DNA of 16,893 nt, taken from assembly GCA_026770585.1 (NCBI GenBank), contig MU646371.1, positions 914,094 to 930,986 of the forward strand, in the 5' to 3' direction. The translations under genes and the position numbers were made by a program. A model generated the notes under the pieces. The model was given only the letters and a program-made list of their open reading frames with translations, did not search any database and was not told the DNA's origin. Origin of the DNA: Baffinella frigidus. Lineage: Eukaryota; Cryptophyceae; Cryptomonadales; Baffinellaceae. This document shows, in pieces, positions 6,129 through 11,953 of this stretch; position 1 is the stretch's first letter, and each line of letters begins with the position of its first letter.

Positions 6129-6722
6129 AGGATCAAAACCTGTTCGCGGAAGCGTGCACAATCCTCGAGACCCTGAAAAGTACACCCCACGCCCTAATAA
6201 ACCCTAATAAACCCTTGGGGAAAACCCCTGATAAACCCTGGGGGGAAAACCCTAATCAACCCTTGGGGATCGAAACCTGTTCGTGGAAGCGTGCGCCGTC
6301 CTCGAGATCCTGAAAAGTAAACCCCACACCCTAATAAACCTTACACCCTGACTCCTAGAGCCCCCTAACCTGTTCGCGGAAGCGCACACCGTCCTCGAGA
6401 CCCTGAAAAGTGAACCCCACACCCTCACAAACCTTAAACCCTAACTCCTAGAGCCCTCTAACCTGTTCCCGGAAGCGCGCACCGTCCTCGAGACCCTGAA
6501 AAGTAAACCCCACACCCTAATAAACCTTAAACCCTAACTCCTAGAGCCCCCTAACCTGTTCGCGGAAGCGTGCACCGTCCTCGAGCGCGCACAGCATCCC
6601 AAACATCACAACATTCGGTAGATATCACGCCCTTTCTCCCGCCCCCCTCCCTAGCAAACCCTAAACCTTAGAGGCTCGAAACCTGTTCGCGGAAGCGTGC
6701 ACCGTCCTCGAGAGCGCACAGC
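6129..6722 (+). repeat. 93-bp tandem array of exon-like plus intron-like units
   Basis: The core AACCTGTTCGCGGAAGCGTG is found at spacings of 137, 93, 93, 93 and 127 bp (CCTG at 6139, 6276, 6369, 6462, 6555, 6682). A regular unit is a 51-nt segment open in one frame (NLFAEACTVLETLK), followed by 42 bp that begin GTAAAC, GTGAAC or GTACAC and end CTAACTCCTAG. Differences between units are not concentrated at third positions, so this may be recent tandem duplication rather than protein-level selection. The CTCGAG palindrome is in every unit. Confidence 0.85.
6359..6621 (+). CDS. Putative three-exon segment with 17-residue repeats
   Basis: Exons 6359-6409, 6452-6502 and 6545-6621. The two 42-nt introns start GTGAAC and GTAAAC and both end CTCCTAG, with a CTAAC branch-point-like motif 5 nt before the terminal AG. 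Each 51-nt exon has 2 nt before its first full codon and 1 nt after the last, so splicing keeps the frame across all three. The repeated peptide is PNLFAEACTVLETLK. The last exon continues ERAQHPKHHNIR and stops at TAG 6619-6621. Unspliced, the intron carries a TAA. No start codon is visible, and upstream units (6266, 6129) have lost an acceptor or have a longer spacer. The same 7-bp repeats that supply the branch-like motif are common in the window, so chance splice signals are possible. Confidence 0.3.
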
Positions 6723-6780
6723 ATCCCAAACATCGCGGCTCTGGCCGAAAACGCCCCGCCCACCCCCTCCCTGGTTTCAG
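6672..6780 (+). pseudogene. Last LFAEAC unit with HRGSGRKRP extension
   Basis: After CCTTAG the frame reads RNLFAEACTVLESAQHPK, then HRGSGRKRPAHPLP up to CTCCCTG followed by GTTTCAG. A relative at 7157-7200 reads EHRGSCRTRPARPL with changes in several codon positions. It may be a different 3' exon of the same family. Confidence 0.3.
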
Positions 6781-7000
6781 GTTTCAGCTTTAGTCATTCG
6801 GGAGGAGTGAGTAGGAAAGAGGGAGCTAGGGTTTAGTGATTAGAGTTGGTTTAGTGATTAGATTAGAGAGTTGGATTAGTGATCAGAGACGCCCCGCCGG
6901 CCCCGTCCCTGGTGCAGGGTGCAGGGTGTGGCGTTCAGGTTTAGGGTGTAGGGTTTAGGGTGAGGCATCAATAGAGGCTTGGGGAAAGAGGTTAATAGGG
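6781..7000. other. Spacer with GTGATTAGAG and TTTAGGG-like repeats
   Basis: Contains GTTTAGTGATTAGAG repeated near 6832-6885 and a CCGTCCCTGGTGCAGGG segment related to 5830 and 7503. No exon candidate beyond that. Confidence 0.4.
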
Positions 7001-7149
7001 TAATGGACCAAAAATGGGGTACTTAGGCCCACGGCATTGCCTAGGACCTCCTACTGTAGGCCACAATCCTAGGACTTTTTGGTCATAGGAGCCCTACGGC
7101 CTACGGTAGGCAATTCCGTAGGCCCAACTACCCCATTTTTAGTCCGTTA
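7001..7149. mobile_element. Foldback element, 43-bp TIRs, TA-flanked
   Basis: Arms 7001-7043 and 7107-7149 (TAATGGACCAAAAATGGGGT onwards) match with a handful of mismatches and begin and end in TA. The centre carries CCTACTGTAGG and CCTACGGTAGG palindromes. A right-half relative lies at 11616-11670. Non-coding. Confidence 0.85.
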
Positions 7150-7315
7150 GCCTATGAACATCGCGGCTCTTGCCGAACACGCCCCGCCCGCCCCCTCGCT
7201 GCACGATTCAAGGTTGAGTGATTCGGGAAGAGTGTGAATGGAACAGGGGTTTGGGGTCGAGTGGTCAGTGATGGGCGTTTGGGGGGTTGCAAGCTAGAGG
7301 GTGTAGGTTGCAAGG

Positions 7316-7465
7316 TGAAGGGTGTAGGGTTCATGGTTTAGGGTTTAAGGTTCAGAGTTAAGGGTTTAGGGTTTAGACTTTGGGGGTTGGGTTTCAGGGT
7401 TTAGGGTTTAGGGTTTAGGGTTTAGGGTTTAGGGTTTAGGGTTTAGGGTTTAGGGTTTAGGGTTT
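7316..7465 (+). repeat. TTTAGGG array with nine perfect units
   Basis: Nine exact TTTAGGG units occupy 7400-7462, preceded by variant units. This is the longest perfect tract and the best indicator of the organism's telomere unit. Confidence 0.97.
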
Positions 7466-7504
7466 GGGGGGTGGGGTGTTGGGAGACCGGTACCGCTGGC
7501 CCGT

Positions 7505-7735
7505 CCCTGGTGTAGGGGTTAGGGTGTAGGGTGTAGGGTGTAGGGTGTAGGGTGTGGGGTGTAGGGTGTAGGGTGTAGGGTTCAGGGTGTAGGGTGTAGG
7601 GTGTAGGGTGTAGGGTGTAGGGTGTAGGGTGCGGGGTGTAGGGTGTAAGGTGTAGGGTGTAGGGTGTGGGGTGTAGGGTGTAGGGTGTAGGGTGTAGGGT
7701 GGAGGATGGAAGGTGTAGGGTGTAGGGTTTCGGGT
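7505..7735 (+). repeat. TGTAGGG array, about 30 units
   Basis: A nearly pure array of TGTAGGG, one base from TTTAGGG. It has occasional TGTGGGG or TTCAGGG units and begins 40 bp after the pure TTTAGGG array. The single variant is spread through the whole block. Confidence 0.95.
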
Positions 7736-7739
7736 TTAC

Positions 7740-7817
7740 CGGTGGCGCTGGAGGTGGAGGGCGAGGCCTCTCGCGAACGCCAGGATATGCCGCCGCGCCG
7801 TCACCGCATTTCCAAAC
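7740..7817 (-). CDS. Putative 78-nt exon, FGNAVTARRHILAFARG
   Basis: Minus strand: acceptor CCGAATCAG, then 78 nt, then donor position CACCG followed by GTAAACCCG. The exon enters and leaves in the same phase, so it is symmetric. Translation: RFGNAVTARRHILAFARG, then LALHLQRH. GTAAAC is the same donor motif seen in the 93-bp units on the other strand. Three further copies (7949, 8203, 8379 starts) all have CAG exactly before the homologous first base. Codon differences are largely silent in this frame (AAT/AAC, TTT/TTC, CGG/AGA, CAT/CAC, CTG/CTC). The putative intron downstream would begin with the TGTAGGG array. The protein family is not recognised; the Leu/His/Arg-rich end could be a helix. 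The overlapping + strand frame of about 195 codons is its shadow. Confidence 0.4.
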
Positions 7818-7884
7818 CTGATTCGGGGCTTACGGTTACAACAAGCCTACCCGACCCCCAAACCCCAAACCCGTCCATACACCC

Positions 7885-7949
7885 TAGCCCCTCGAAAAGT
7901 CGGATACGTCGGGAGGATATGCCGCCGCGGCGTCACCGCATTTCCAAAC
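7885..7949 (-). pseudogene. FGNAVT exon copy 2, frameshifted
   Basis: CGCAG then RFGNAVTPRRHIL. Compared with copy 3 it lacks 2 nt after the ATCCTC codons, shifting the frame before the shared CCGACTTTTCGAGGGGCTAG. Confidence 0.35.
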
Positions 7950-8134
7950 CTGCGTTCCGGTTACCACACGCCTACCCGCCCCCCCCAATCCAAACCCTTT
8001 CCATAGGCGTTTCCATAGCCGCGTTGCCGAACCAGCTTTCCGGTGTATGGTTTAGGGCGAACAAGCAGGCGTGGGGCACACTCAACCCTACCCCTCAAAC
8101 CTCTAACCCCCAAACCCCAAACCCGTCCATACAC

Positions 8135-8203
8135 CCTAGCCCCTCGAAAAGTCGGATGGAGAAGGTGAGGATGTGTCTCCGCGCCGTCACCGCATTTCCA
8201 AAC
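8135..8203 (-). pseudogene. FGNAVT exon copy 3
   Basis: GTGCAG then RFGNAVTARRHILTFSIRLF, followed by EGLG. Compared with copy 1, CGG/AGA and CAT/CAC are silent. The segment after it, about 46 bp (GTCGGATGGA side to CCCCAAACCCGTCC), duplicates 7858-7903. Confidence 0.35.
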
Positions 8204-8226
8204 CTGCACCTCGCAAGTTTGACATG

Positions 8227-8338
8227 CCACACAGCGGGCTACGAAGGGAGTTTCGGCCCAATTCGGGCCACCTTTCCGTTACCTTATCCGTAGGAAGCCC
8301 CCTATGTCCCTACGGGATGCCTACTGTAGGGTCCTACG
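8227..8338 (+). mobile_element. CCACACAGCGG element, copy 2 (right end lost)
   Basis: CCACACAGCGGGCTACGAAG is the left terminus. Internal CCGTAGGAAGCCCCCTATGT through CCTACTGTAGGGTCCTACG aligns with the reverse complement of 2700-2790. It lies about 20 bp from FGNAVT exon copy 3 and directly against copy 4. Confidence 0.65.
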
Positions 8339-8379
8339 TCGCGAGGATGTGCCGCCGCGCCGTCACCACGTTTCCGAAG
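8338..8379 (-). pseudogene. FGNAVT exon copy 4
   Basis: GTGCAG then SFGNVVTARRHILAT. In the frame, AAC, TTC and CAC replace AAT, TTT and CAT silently, and there are two replacements (R/S, A/V). It is cut off by the neighbouring element. Confidence 0.35.
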
Positions 8380-8401
8380 CTGCACCTCGCAAGTTGACAT
8401 G

Positions 8402-8432
8402 CCACACAGGGCTACGAAGGGATTTTCGGCCC
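8402..8432 (+). mobile_element. CCACACAGCGG element, terminal fragment
   Basis: CCACACAGGGCTACGAAGGG followed by ATTTTCGGCCC matches the left part of 15831-15988. Only about 30 bp remain. Confidence 0.6.
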
Positions 8433-8539
8433 ACACGCATGACGCTGCCCCCCGCTGTACCCCATTAATCTGGGCTCGCCAATTTATTTTTTGCTTGTGC
8501 ACTATTGGACCAGAATTCCTGCTCTAAATGTGTTTTATG

Positions 8540-8838
8540 AAAAAAGAGACAGGCAAGTACCGTGCGAAGAAATAGGCGTGGGACACACGCATGACGCCCC
8601 CCCCCGATTTGCCCCACTCGATCTTGCTCTGGAGGATCTCGGGAAAAGTACCACCCCACCGGGCAAAAAAAGATAGTGCAAGTACCAGGGGGGAAAGGAC
8701 AGTGGAGCCGCGGGCAAAAAAGAACAGTAAAGAACCGGGCAAAAAAGAGACAGGCAAGTACCGTGCGAAGAAATAGGCGTGCGACACACGCATGACGCTC
8801 CCCCCCGATTTGCCCCACTCGATCTTGCTCTCGAGGAT
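8540..8838 (+). repeat. Two 97-bp direct copies spaced 201 bp
   Basis: AAAAAGAGACAGGCAAGTAC through GATCTTGCTCT occurs at 8541-8637 and 8742-8838. Between them, CGGGCAAAAAAGA occurs three times (near 8659, 8711 and 8737). Minus-strand open frames of about 90-117 codons translate to Phe/Leu/Cys-rich repeats (RVSHAYFFARYLPVSF twice). This reflects the duplication and is not called a gene. Confidence 0.85.
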
Positions 8839-8871
8839 CGAGGCGATCGCCGTGTTCAGTTCCCCTGCCTG

Positions 8872-9200
8872 TATTGGTTTCGGGGTTCGGGTATTTAGTA
8901 CCCGATTTCGGGTTTCGGGTATTTAGTACCCGATTTTGGGTTTCGGGAATTTAGTAGCCGGTTTCGGGTTTTGGGTGTTGAGTGCAGATCGTTTTGTGTA
9001 AAGCGGTTGGTATGGGGGTTCGGGTTTCGGGTTCCGGGTTTCGGCTTTAGTGGTGAGGGTTTCGCATGACAGGGTTTCAGGTTTCGGGTATTTAGTGTAA
9101 AGCGTTTTGTGTAAAGCGTTTTGTATGGGGTTTCGGGATTCGGGTTTCGGAATTCGGGTTTCGGGATCCGGTTTGGGGGTTTGGGGTTTCGGGTAAGGCC
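8872..9200 (+). repeat. TTTCGGG-derived block with TATTTAGTACCCG units
   Basis: Three units of about 34 bp around CGGGTATTTAGTACCCG (itself a hairpin, CGGGTA TTTAG TACCCG) at 8886-8965, then GTAAAGCGTTTTGT repeats (8998, 9096, 9112) and mixed TTTCGGG. Confidence 0.85.
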
Positions 9201-9300
9201 GATGGGCATAGGCACGGTGACAGGGGTTGTTTGATTGATAGGGGTGAGGCAGACCCTTACTCCACTCTTCCGTATGGAAGGCAGTCAAGCCAAGCCGCCA
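9190..9300 (-). pseudogene. PMPIGLT fragment
   Basis: The minus strand reads TVPMPIGLTR at 9187-9216 and a weaker VCLTP at 9242-9262. These match AVPMPVRLT at 9838-9866 with silent or conservative changes (CCT/CCG, CCC/CCG, ATC/GTC). A third relative near 9395-9415 reads PRMPVCLS, and a fourth near 9506-9530 reads TAPIPVG. Confidence 0.3.
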
Positions 9301-9587
9301 CATCGCGGCATTAGAGAAGTAGTAAGTTGGTCACTTTTCAAAAGGCTGGGAGGCCTCTCGAGGTCTTTTCTGAGGGTAATAAAGAAAAAACAAACTGAGG
9401 CAGACCGGCATACGCGGTGTTGTTTTATTAGGGTATACCAAACCTGCTTTATTTAGGCTTCAGGTCTAAGGTCTAGACGGTCTGGGTTTAGGGTTTAGGG
9501 GTTATGAGCCGACCGGTATAGGGGCGGTTCCAGGGGTTATTAGGGGAGAGGCCGACCCAGGGGGTTCTTTGACAAACATTTGTCAAA
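9301..9587. other. Mostly unannotated; short PMPV-like pieces
   Basis: Apart from the two short fragments near 9400 and 9515 and a TTTAGGG trace at 9485-9500, I see no gene. Confidence 0.4.
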
Positions 9588-9704
9588 TAACCATAACACA
9601 GTCGGACAGTAAAGCACCGGTAAGGTTGACCGGCATCGGGAGGGTGTCTTCGTCTTCGGCAGAAGAAAGGTCCAAGGGAAAAGGCATAGACGCCGCGTGA
9701 GAAC
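9588..9704 (-). pseudogene. LTRRLCLF / DLSSAED copy with 5-nt insertion
   Basis: Minus strand: GGGCTAG then VLTRRLCLF, then after 5 extra bases DLSSAEDEDTLPMPVNLTG. The partner at 9838-10007 reads LTRRLCLFDLSSAEDAVPMP without the insertion. Before the insertion the codons differ as CGT/CGC, CTA/CTC and CTT/CTC; after it as CTT/CTA, TCT/TCC twice and GCC/GCG. All are silent and in the frames on each side of the insertion. That is strong evidence of coding ancestry and of a frameshift in this copy. The family is unknown. Confidence 0.5.
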
Positions 9705-9830
9705 CTAGCCCTGTCCCACTCGGTTTCGGCTCCCCATAAATATTCCACCCCCTGAAATTTCCCAGGTAAGATTTGACCCCCCCCCCCCCCATGAAATCCA
9801 CCTGTGAAATTTGGGGGGGGGGGCGTTTCC
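9705..9830 (-). mobile_element. C-run element, copy 2, ending in CTAG
   Basis: Related to 2155-2236: CTCCCCATAAAT, two C homopolymers (9777-9790 and the G-run 9813-9823) and GGGACAGGGCTAG at its minus-strand end. Copy 1 of the LTRR exon starts immediately after CTAG. A GT after CACAG at 9801 could be a donor (97-nt intron), but the frame does not carry across with the present C-run length. Confidence 0.45.
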
Positions 9831-10007
9831 GCTGCTAAGGTAAAGGTGAGGCGGACCGGCATCGGCACGGCGTCTTCCGCGGAGGATAGGTCGAAGAGGC
9901 AGAGGCGCCGCGTGAGGTCGCCGCGGCGCGAGAGGGTGAGGGCGACCGCGTCCCTTCGCGACAGCCACCGCACAATCGCCTGCATTGCGTTTGGTCTCAG
10001 CCTATTT
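9831..10007 (-). CDS. Best copy of the RWLSRRDA..DLSSAED segment
   Basis: A continuous minus-strand frame in non-repeat DNA reads MQAIVRWLSRRDAVALTLSR, then RGDLTRRLCLFDLSSAED, then AVPMPVRLTFTLAA. Three independent duplicates support the frame: the LTRR/DLSSAED copy at 9588-9704, the RWLSRRDA copy at 10214-10262 (CTC/CTG, CGG/CGA, CGG/AGG and GAT/GAC all silent), and LTRRLTR at 10109-10135. It sits inside a 192-codon open frame, but the C-terminal third is read from the C-run element and is not credible as protein. It is basic, with several Arg-Arg pairs; no domain is recognised. It could be one long exon or part of a pseudogene. Confidence 0.45.
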
Positions 10008-10108
10008 GGGCGCAGCGATTTGGTGCGCCCGGGTCCTTTTTCGCTCCAAAGTTGACGGATTTGCACCGCAGACCCAGGGCGTCCACTTAAGAATAGTCGG
10101 TCAACCCG

Positions 10109-10145
10109 AGTGAGGCGGCGCGTGAGGGCGAGGGTGGCCTTGAAT
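10109..10145 (-). pseudogene. LALTRRLTR fragment
   Basis: The minus strand reads ATLALTRRLTRVDRLF after TTCATTCAAG. It continues the RWLSRRDA copy at 10214-10262 beyond the intervening foldback arm. Together they correspond to RRDAVALTLSRR..LTRR of the 9831-10007 copy, so an insertion has split this copy. Confidence 0.4.
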
Positions 10146-10213
10146 GAATAAGTTGATGAATTTGTATGGGAATTGACTTCAGAAAACGAATTTTAGAATC
10201 CCTTTTTTGAGAT
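10146..10213. mobile_element. Single diverged arm of the 67-bp palindrome
   Basis: GAATAAGTTGATGAATTTGT through TTTTGAGA matches one arm of 14815-14958 along its whole length with scattered changes. No second arm is present here. It splits a coding-like segment. Confidence 0.75.
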
Positions 10214-10262
10214 GAGAACGCATCCCGCCGCGAGAGCCACCGCAATCGCCTGCACTTCATCC
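10214..10262 (-). pseudogene. RWLSRRDA fragment
   Basis: Reads RLRWLSRRDAF on the minus strand, homologous to 9947-10005, with all RWLSRRDA codon differences silent. Relative to that copy, 2 nt are missing just upstream. Confidence 0.4.
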
Positions 10263-10495
10263 GGTGAAACTTTATTAAATCAAATAAATGATTTATATCA
10301 AATTCAATATGATTTTTGAAACATCGTTGTTCGCCCGATTGAAACACGTTTTTGCTATCATACGGGTGGAAGTTGCTATTTCTGCTAGTTGACTGCTGAC
10401 ATAAGGGTGGGAGTTGCTATCTTACAACAGGCGAGCGATTCTATTTGCCTACTCTCCTGAGAGTACGTGAAATATGTAGTGACCATGCGGTGTGT
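10263..10495. other. AT-rich spacer; relative of the 13630-13800 element
   Basis: GATTGAAACACGTTTTTGCT and the following GGGTGG match the inverted right arm of 13630-13800. GGGTGGAAGTTGCTAT and GGGTGGGAGTTGCTAT (10366, 10406) form a 40-bp spaced duplication. No gene is visible. Confidence 0.4.
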
Positions 10496-10568
10496 ACCCA
10501 CACGGTGGGCTTCGAGGGTTTCGAGACCTCTAGATTTGGCGGTAACGTGGCCAAATTTGCACAATAAA
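10496..10568 (-). pseudogene. KPSKPTVW copy 2
   Basis: Minus strand: AATCTAG then VSKPSKPTVW, followed by GTACAC, a plausible donor. See the copy at 5447-5515. Confidence 0.3.
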
Positions 10569-10577
10569 ATCCTCAAA

Positions 10578-10623
10578 GTCAACCTTCTTGCTGGTGAAAA
10601 ACGAGGCCATTTCCTCCTTGCAG
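10578..10623 (-). pseudogene. KEEMASF exon-like copy a
   Basis: Reads CKEEMASFFTSKKV. One of seven related copies between 10.5 and 12.1 kb; codon comparison is given under 11954-12181. Confidence 0.35.
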
Positions 10624-10659
10624 AATTCTAGAGCACCCAAATTAAAATCGCGGTGCCTT

Positions 10660-10770
10660 TAAAAGTGGGCATTCGTGTGGTAACTTTGGTGCCAAATTCC
10701 GGTGCCTGGTACAAACCCTTACAACCCCCATGTAAACAGGGTGCTCGAGCGTTCTCGAGTGGTTGGAGGT
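10660..10770. mobile_element. Half-copy of the 13395-13608 foldback element
   Basis: CCTGGTACAAACCCTTACAA through CTCGAGCGTTCTCGAGTGG corresponds to the right half of 13395-13608 (CCTGGTACAAACATTTACAA through TCTAGCGTTCTCGTGTGG). The left half is not recognisable. Confidence 0.6.
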
Positions 10771-10784
10771 GGCCTCATTTCTTT

Positions 10785-10876
10785 TAGGGTTAAGGGTTAA
10801 GGGTTTAGGGTTTGGGGTTTAGGGTTTAGGGTTTAGGGTTTAGGGTTTAGGGTTTAGGGTTTAGGGTTTAGGGTTT
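10785..10876 (+). repeat. TTTAGGG array with eight perfect units
   Basis: Exact units at 10818-10873 after a few variants. On the minus strand the array abuts the truncated KEEMASF copy b with no splice-like site between them. Confidence 0.95.
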
Positions 10877-10907
10877 CAGAAACGAGGCCATCTCTTCCTT
10901 TGAGAGC
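10877..10907 (-). pseudogene. SKEEMASF copy b, cut by telomere-like array
   Basis: Minus strand: TTAAACCCAG then LSKEEMASFLKP, after which CCCTAAA repeats begin. The codons TCA AAG GAA GAG ATG GCC TCG differ from the longest copy only at third positions. Confidence 0.4.
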
Positions 10908-11098
10908 CTGGGTTTAACAGTCAGATTTTGGCCAAAACATGCCAAATTTTGTTCTAAAAAGTTTTTCATATGCAATTTGGATCATTTTTCCTTCCTATTT
11001 CACCCAAATCAAGTGACCGTCTCTCCATAAGTCGTGAGATATTGACGGATTCTGTCACTATTTCAAATCAGCGGGGGCTGTGGGTTTTCAGTAGTGGC
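10908..11098. other. Unique AT-rich segment
   Basis: No repeats or exon candidates are evident. On the minus strand it lies between two SKEEMASF copies and ends in TTAAACCCAG, so it could have been an intron. Confidence 0.3.
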
Positions 11099-11130
11099 CA
11101 GACACGAGGCCATCTCGTCCTTTGAGGGCC
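11099..11130 (-). pseudogene. SKDEMAS copy c
   Basis: Minus strand: GATTGTAG then a frame reading PSKDEMASCLATT. The GAC in place of GAG/GAA is the only replacement within SKDEMAS. Confidence 0.35.
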
Positions 11131-11258
11131 CTACAATCTCTACCCGCATCCCTCACCCGGAACCCTACAACCCTACAACCTCTACCTTCATCCATCACCC
11201 TGAACCCGGCCACCAGCAACACGAAATTATTTCGGGTCTGGGAGCCTCGTATTTGCAT

Positions 11259-11443
11259 TCCAGAGATCCTACGGTAGGACACTTCTAGAATCCTAGGGGG
11301 TTGAATAGATGGCTGGTACACCTAAACGTGTATATCTGGTGAAAATCACTACAGGTCAAAACCCCATTTCAAGCTGTTATCGGTGGTTGGTGGAGATCTC
11401 CTTGCTGGTCAAAAAAGGACGCCATTTCCTCCTTCGAAATGAC
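11259..11443 (-). repeat. Direct repeat copy 1 (with SKEEMASF copy d)
   Basis: TTCCAGAGATCCTACGGTAG through GGACGCCATTTCCTCCTT aligns with 11907-12095 over about 185 bp. In the minus-strand frame it reads VISKEEMASFFDQQGD at 11400-11441. A one-base insertion in the run after TTT shifts the frame, and the rest has stops in the frame of copy 2. A degenerate sister of 11954-12181. Confidence 0.7.
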
Positions 11444-11457
11444 CCCTACGAGAAACC

Positions 11458-11600
11458 TTATCCGGGGAAACCTATTTTTCTTTCATTTGATGGCAACGAA
11501 AATTACTACACAATTCGTTCTTATTAGTTATATTAAAGCATGTGTGTAGTAGTAATTTTCGTTGTCATCAAATGAAAGAAAAATAGGTTTCCCCGGATAA
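11458..11600. mobile_element. Foldback element with arms of about 55 bp, TTA/TAA ends
   Basis: Arms 11458-11512 and 11543-11600 (TTATCCGGGGAAACCTATTT onward) differ by one substitution and one 3-nt indel, with a 30-nt loop. The ends read TTA..TAA, consistent with a TA target. The very high arm identity suggests a young element or arm-to-arm correction. Confidence 0.9.
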
Positions 11601-11615
11601 AAACCGGGTCTAGGG

Positions 11616-11670
11616 GCCCTACGGCCTACCGCAGTCAATACCGTAGGCTTAACCACCCTGCCGTCAGTCC
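11616..11670. mobile_element. Right-half relative of the 7001-7149 element
   Basis: GGCCCTACGGCCTACCGCAG, then AATACCGTAGGCTTAACCA and CAGTCCATTA align with 7090-7149. The left TIR is absent. Confidence 0.55.
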
Positions 11671-11682
11671 ATTACACTATTA

Positions 11683-11721
11683 GGTGGTTGGTGGAGACTT
11701 CCTTGCTGGTCAAAAACGAGG
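11683..11721 (-). pseudogene. SKEVSTN copy e
   Basis: The minus strand reads ASFLTSKEVSTNH, a partial member of the KEEMASF family that lacks the SKEEM part. Confidence 0.3.
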
Positions 11722-11727
11722 CATGTG

Positions 11728-11843
11728 TCCTTACGGATGGCCAGCCGTAGGATCCTAGGGTTCATTCGCGTGTGGGTTATTCGCGCATTCACTTATGGGT
11801 TATGGTTCAGCCACCAAGGATCCCTTCGTGCCCCGCTGTGTGG
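11728..11843 (-). mobile_element. CCACACAGCGG element, copy 3
   Basis: The right terminus CCCGCTGTGTGG and the internal CTTATGGGTTAT match 15940-15988, and CCTTACGGATGGC resembles the other copies. Its end directly abuts SKEEMASF copy f. Confidence 0.6.
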
Positions 11844-11899
11844 GTTGGTGGTGACCTCCTTGCTGGTCCAAAACGACGCCATTTCCTCCTTGGAAAGCC
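11841..11899 (-). pseudogene. SKEEMASF copy f
   Basis: Reads GLSKEEMASFWTSKEVTTN and then enters the CCACACAGCGG terminus. It is intact up to the element junction. Confidence 0.4.
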
Positions 11900-11953
11900 G
11901 AATTTTTATTCCAGAGATCCTACGGTAGGACACTCCTAGGGACCTAGGTTATC

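Noticed and set aside
5355-6800. CRISPR-like array, suggested by regularly spaced repeats
   Set aside because: Repeats and spacers are both conserved between units, the repeat is coding-like, and the context is eukaryotic.
7706-8293. A 195-codon + strand frame containing MPPRRHRISKP three times
   Set aside because: It overlaps the FGNAVTARRHIL exon copies on the other strand. Silent-change evidence supports the minus-strand frame, so this is a shadow.
8465-8818. Minus-strand frames of 89-117 codons, rich in Phe, Leu and Cys, resembling membrane segments
   Set aside because: The apparent repeats come from a 97-bp direct duplication and CGGGCAAAAAAGA repeats; there is no conserved frame or splice-like border.
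9488-10066. The full 192-codon minus-strand frame as a single protein
   Set aside because: The last third is read through the C-run element and homopolymers. Only the segment supported by duplicates (about 9831-10007) is kept.
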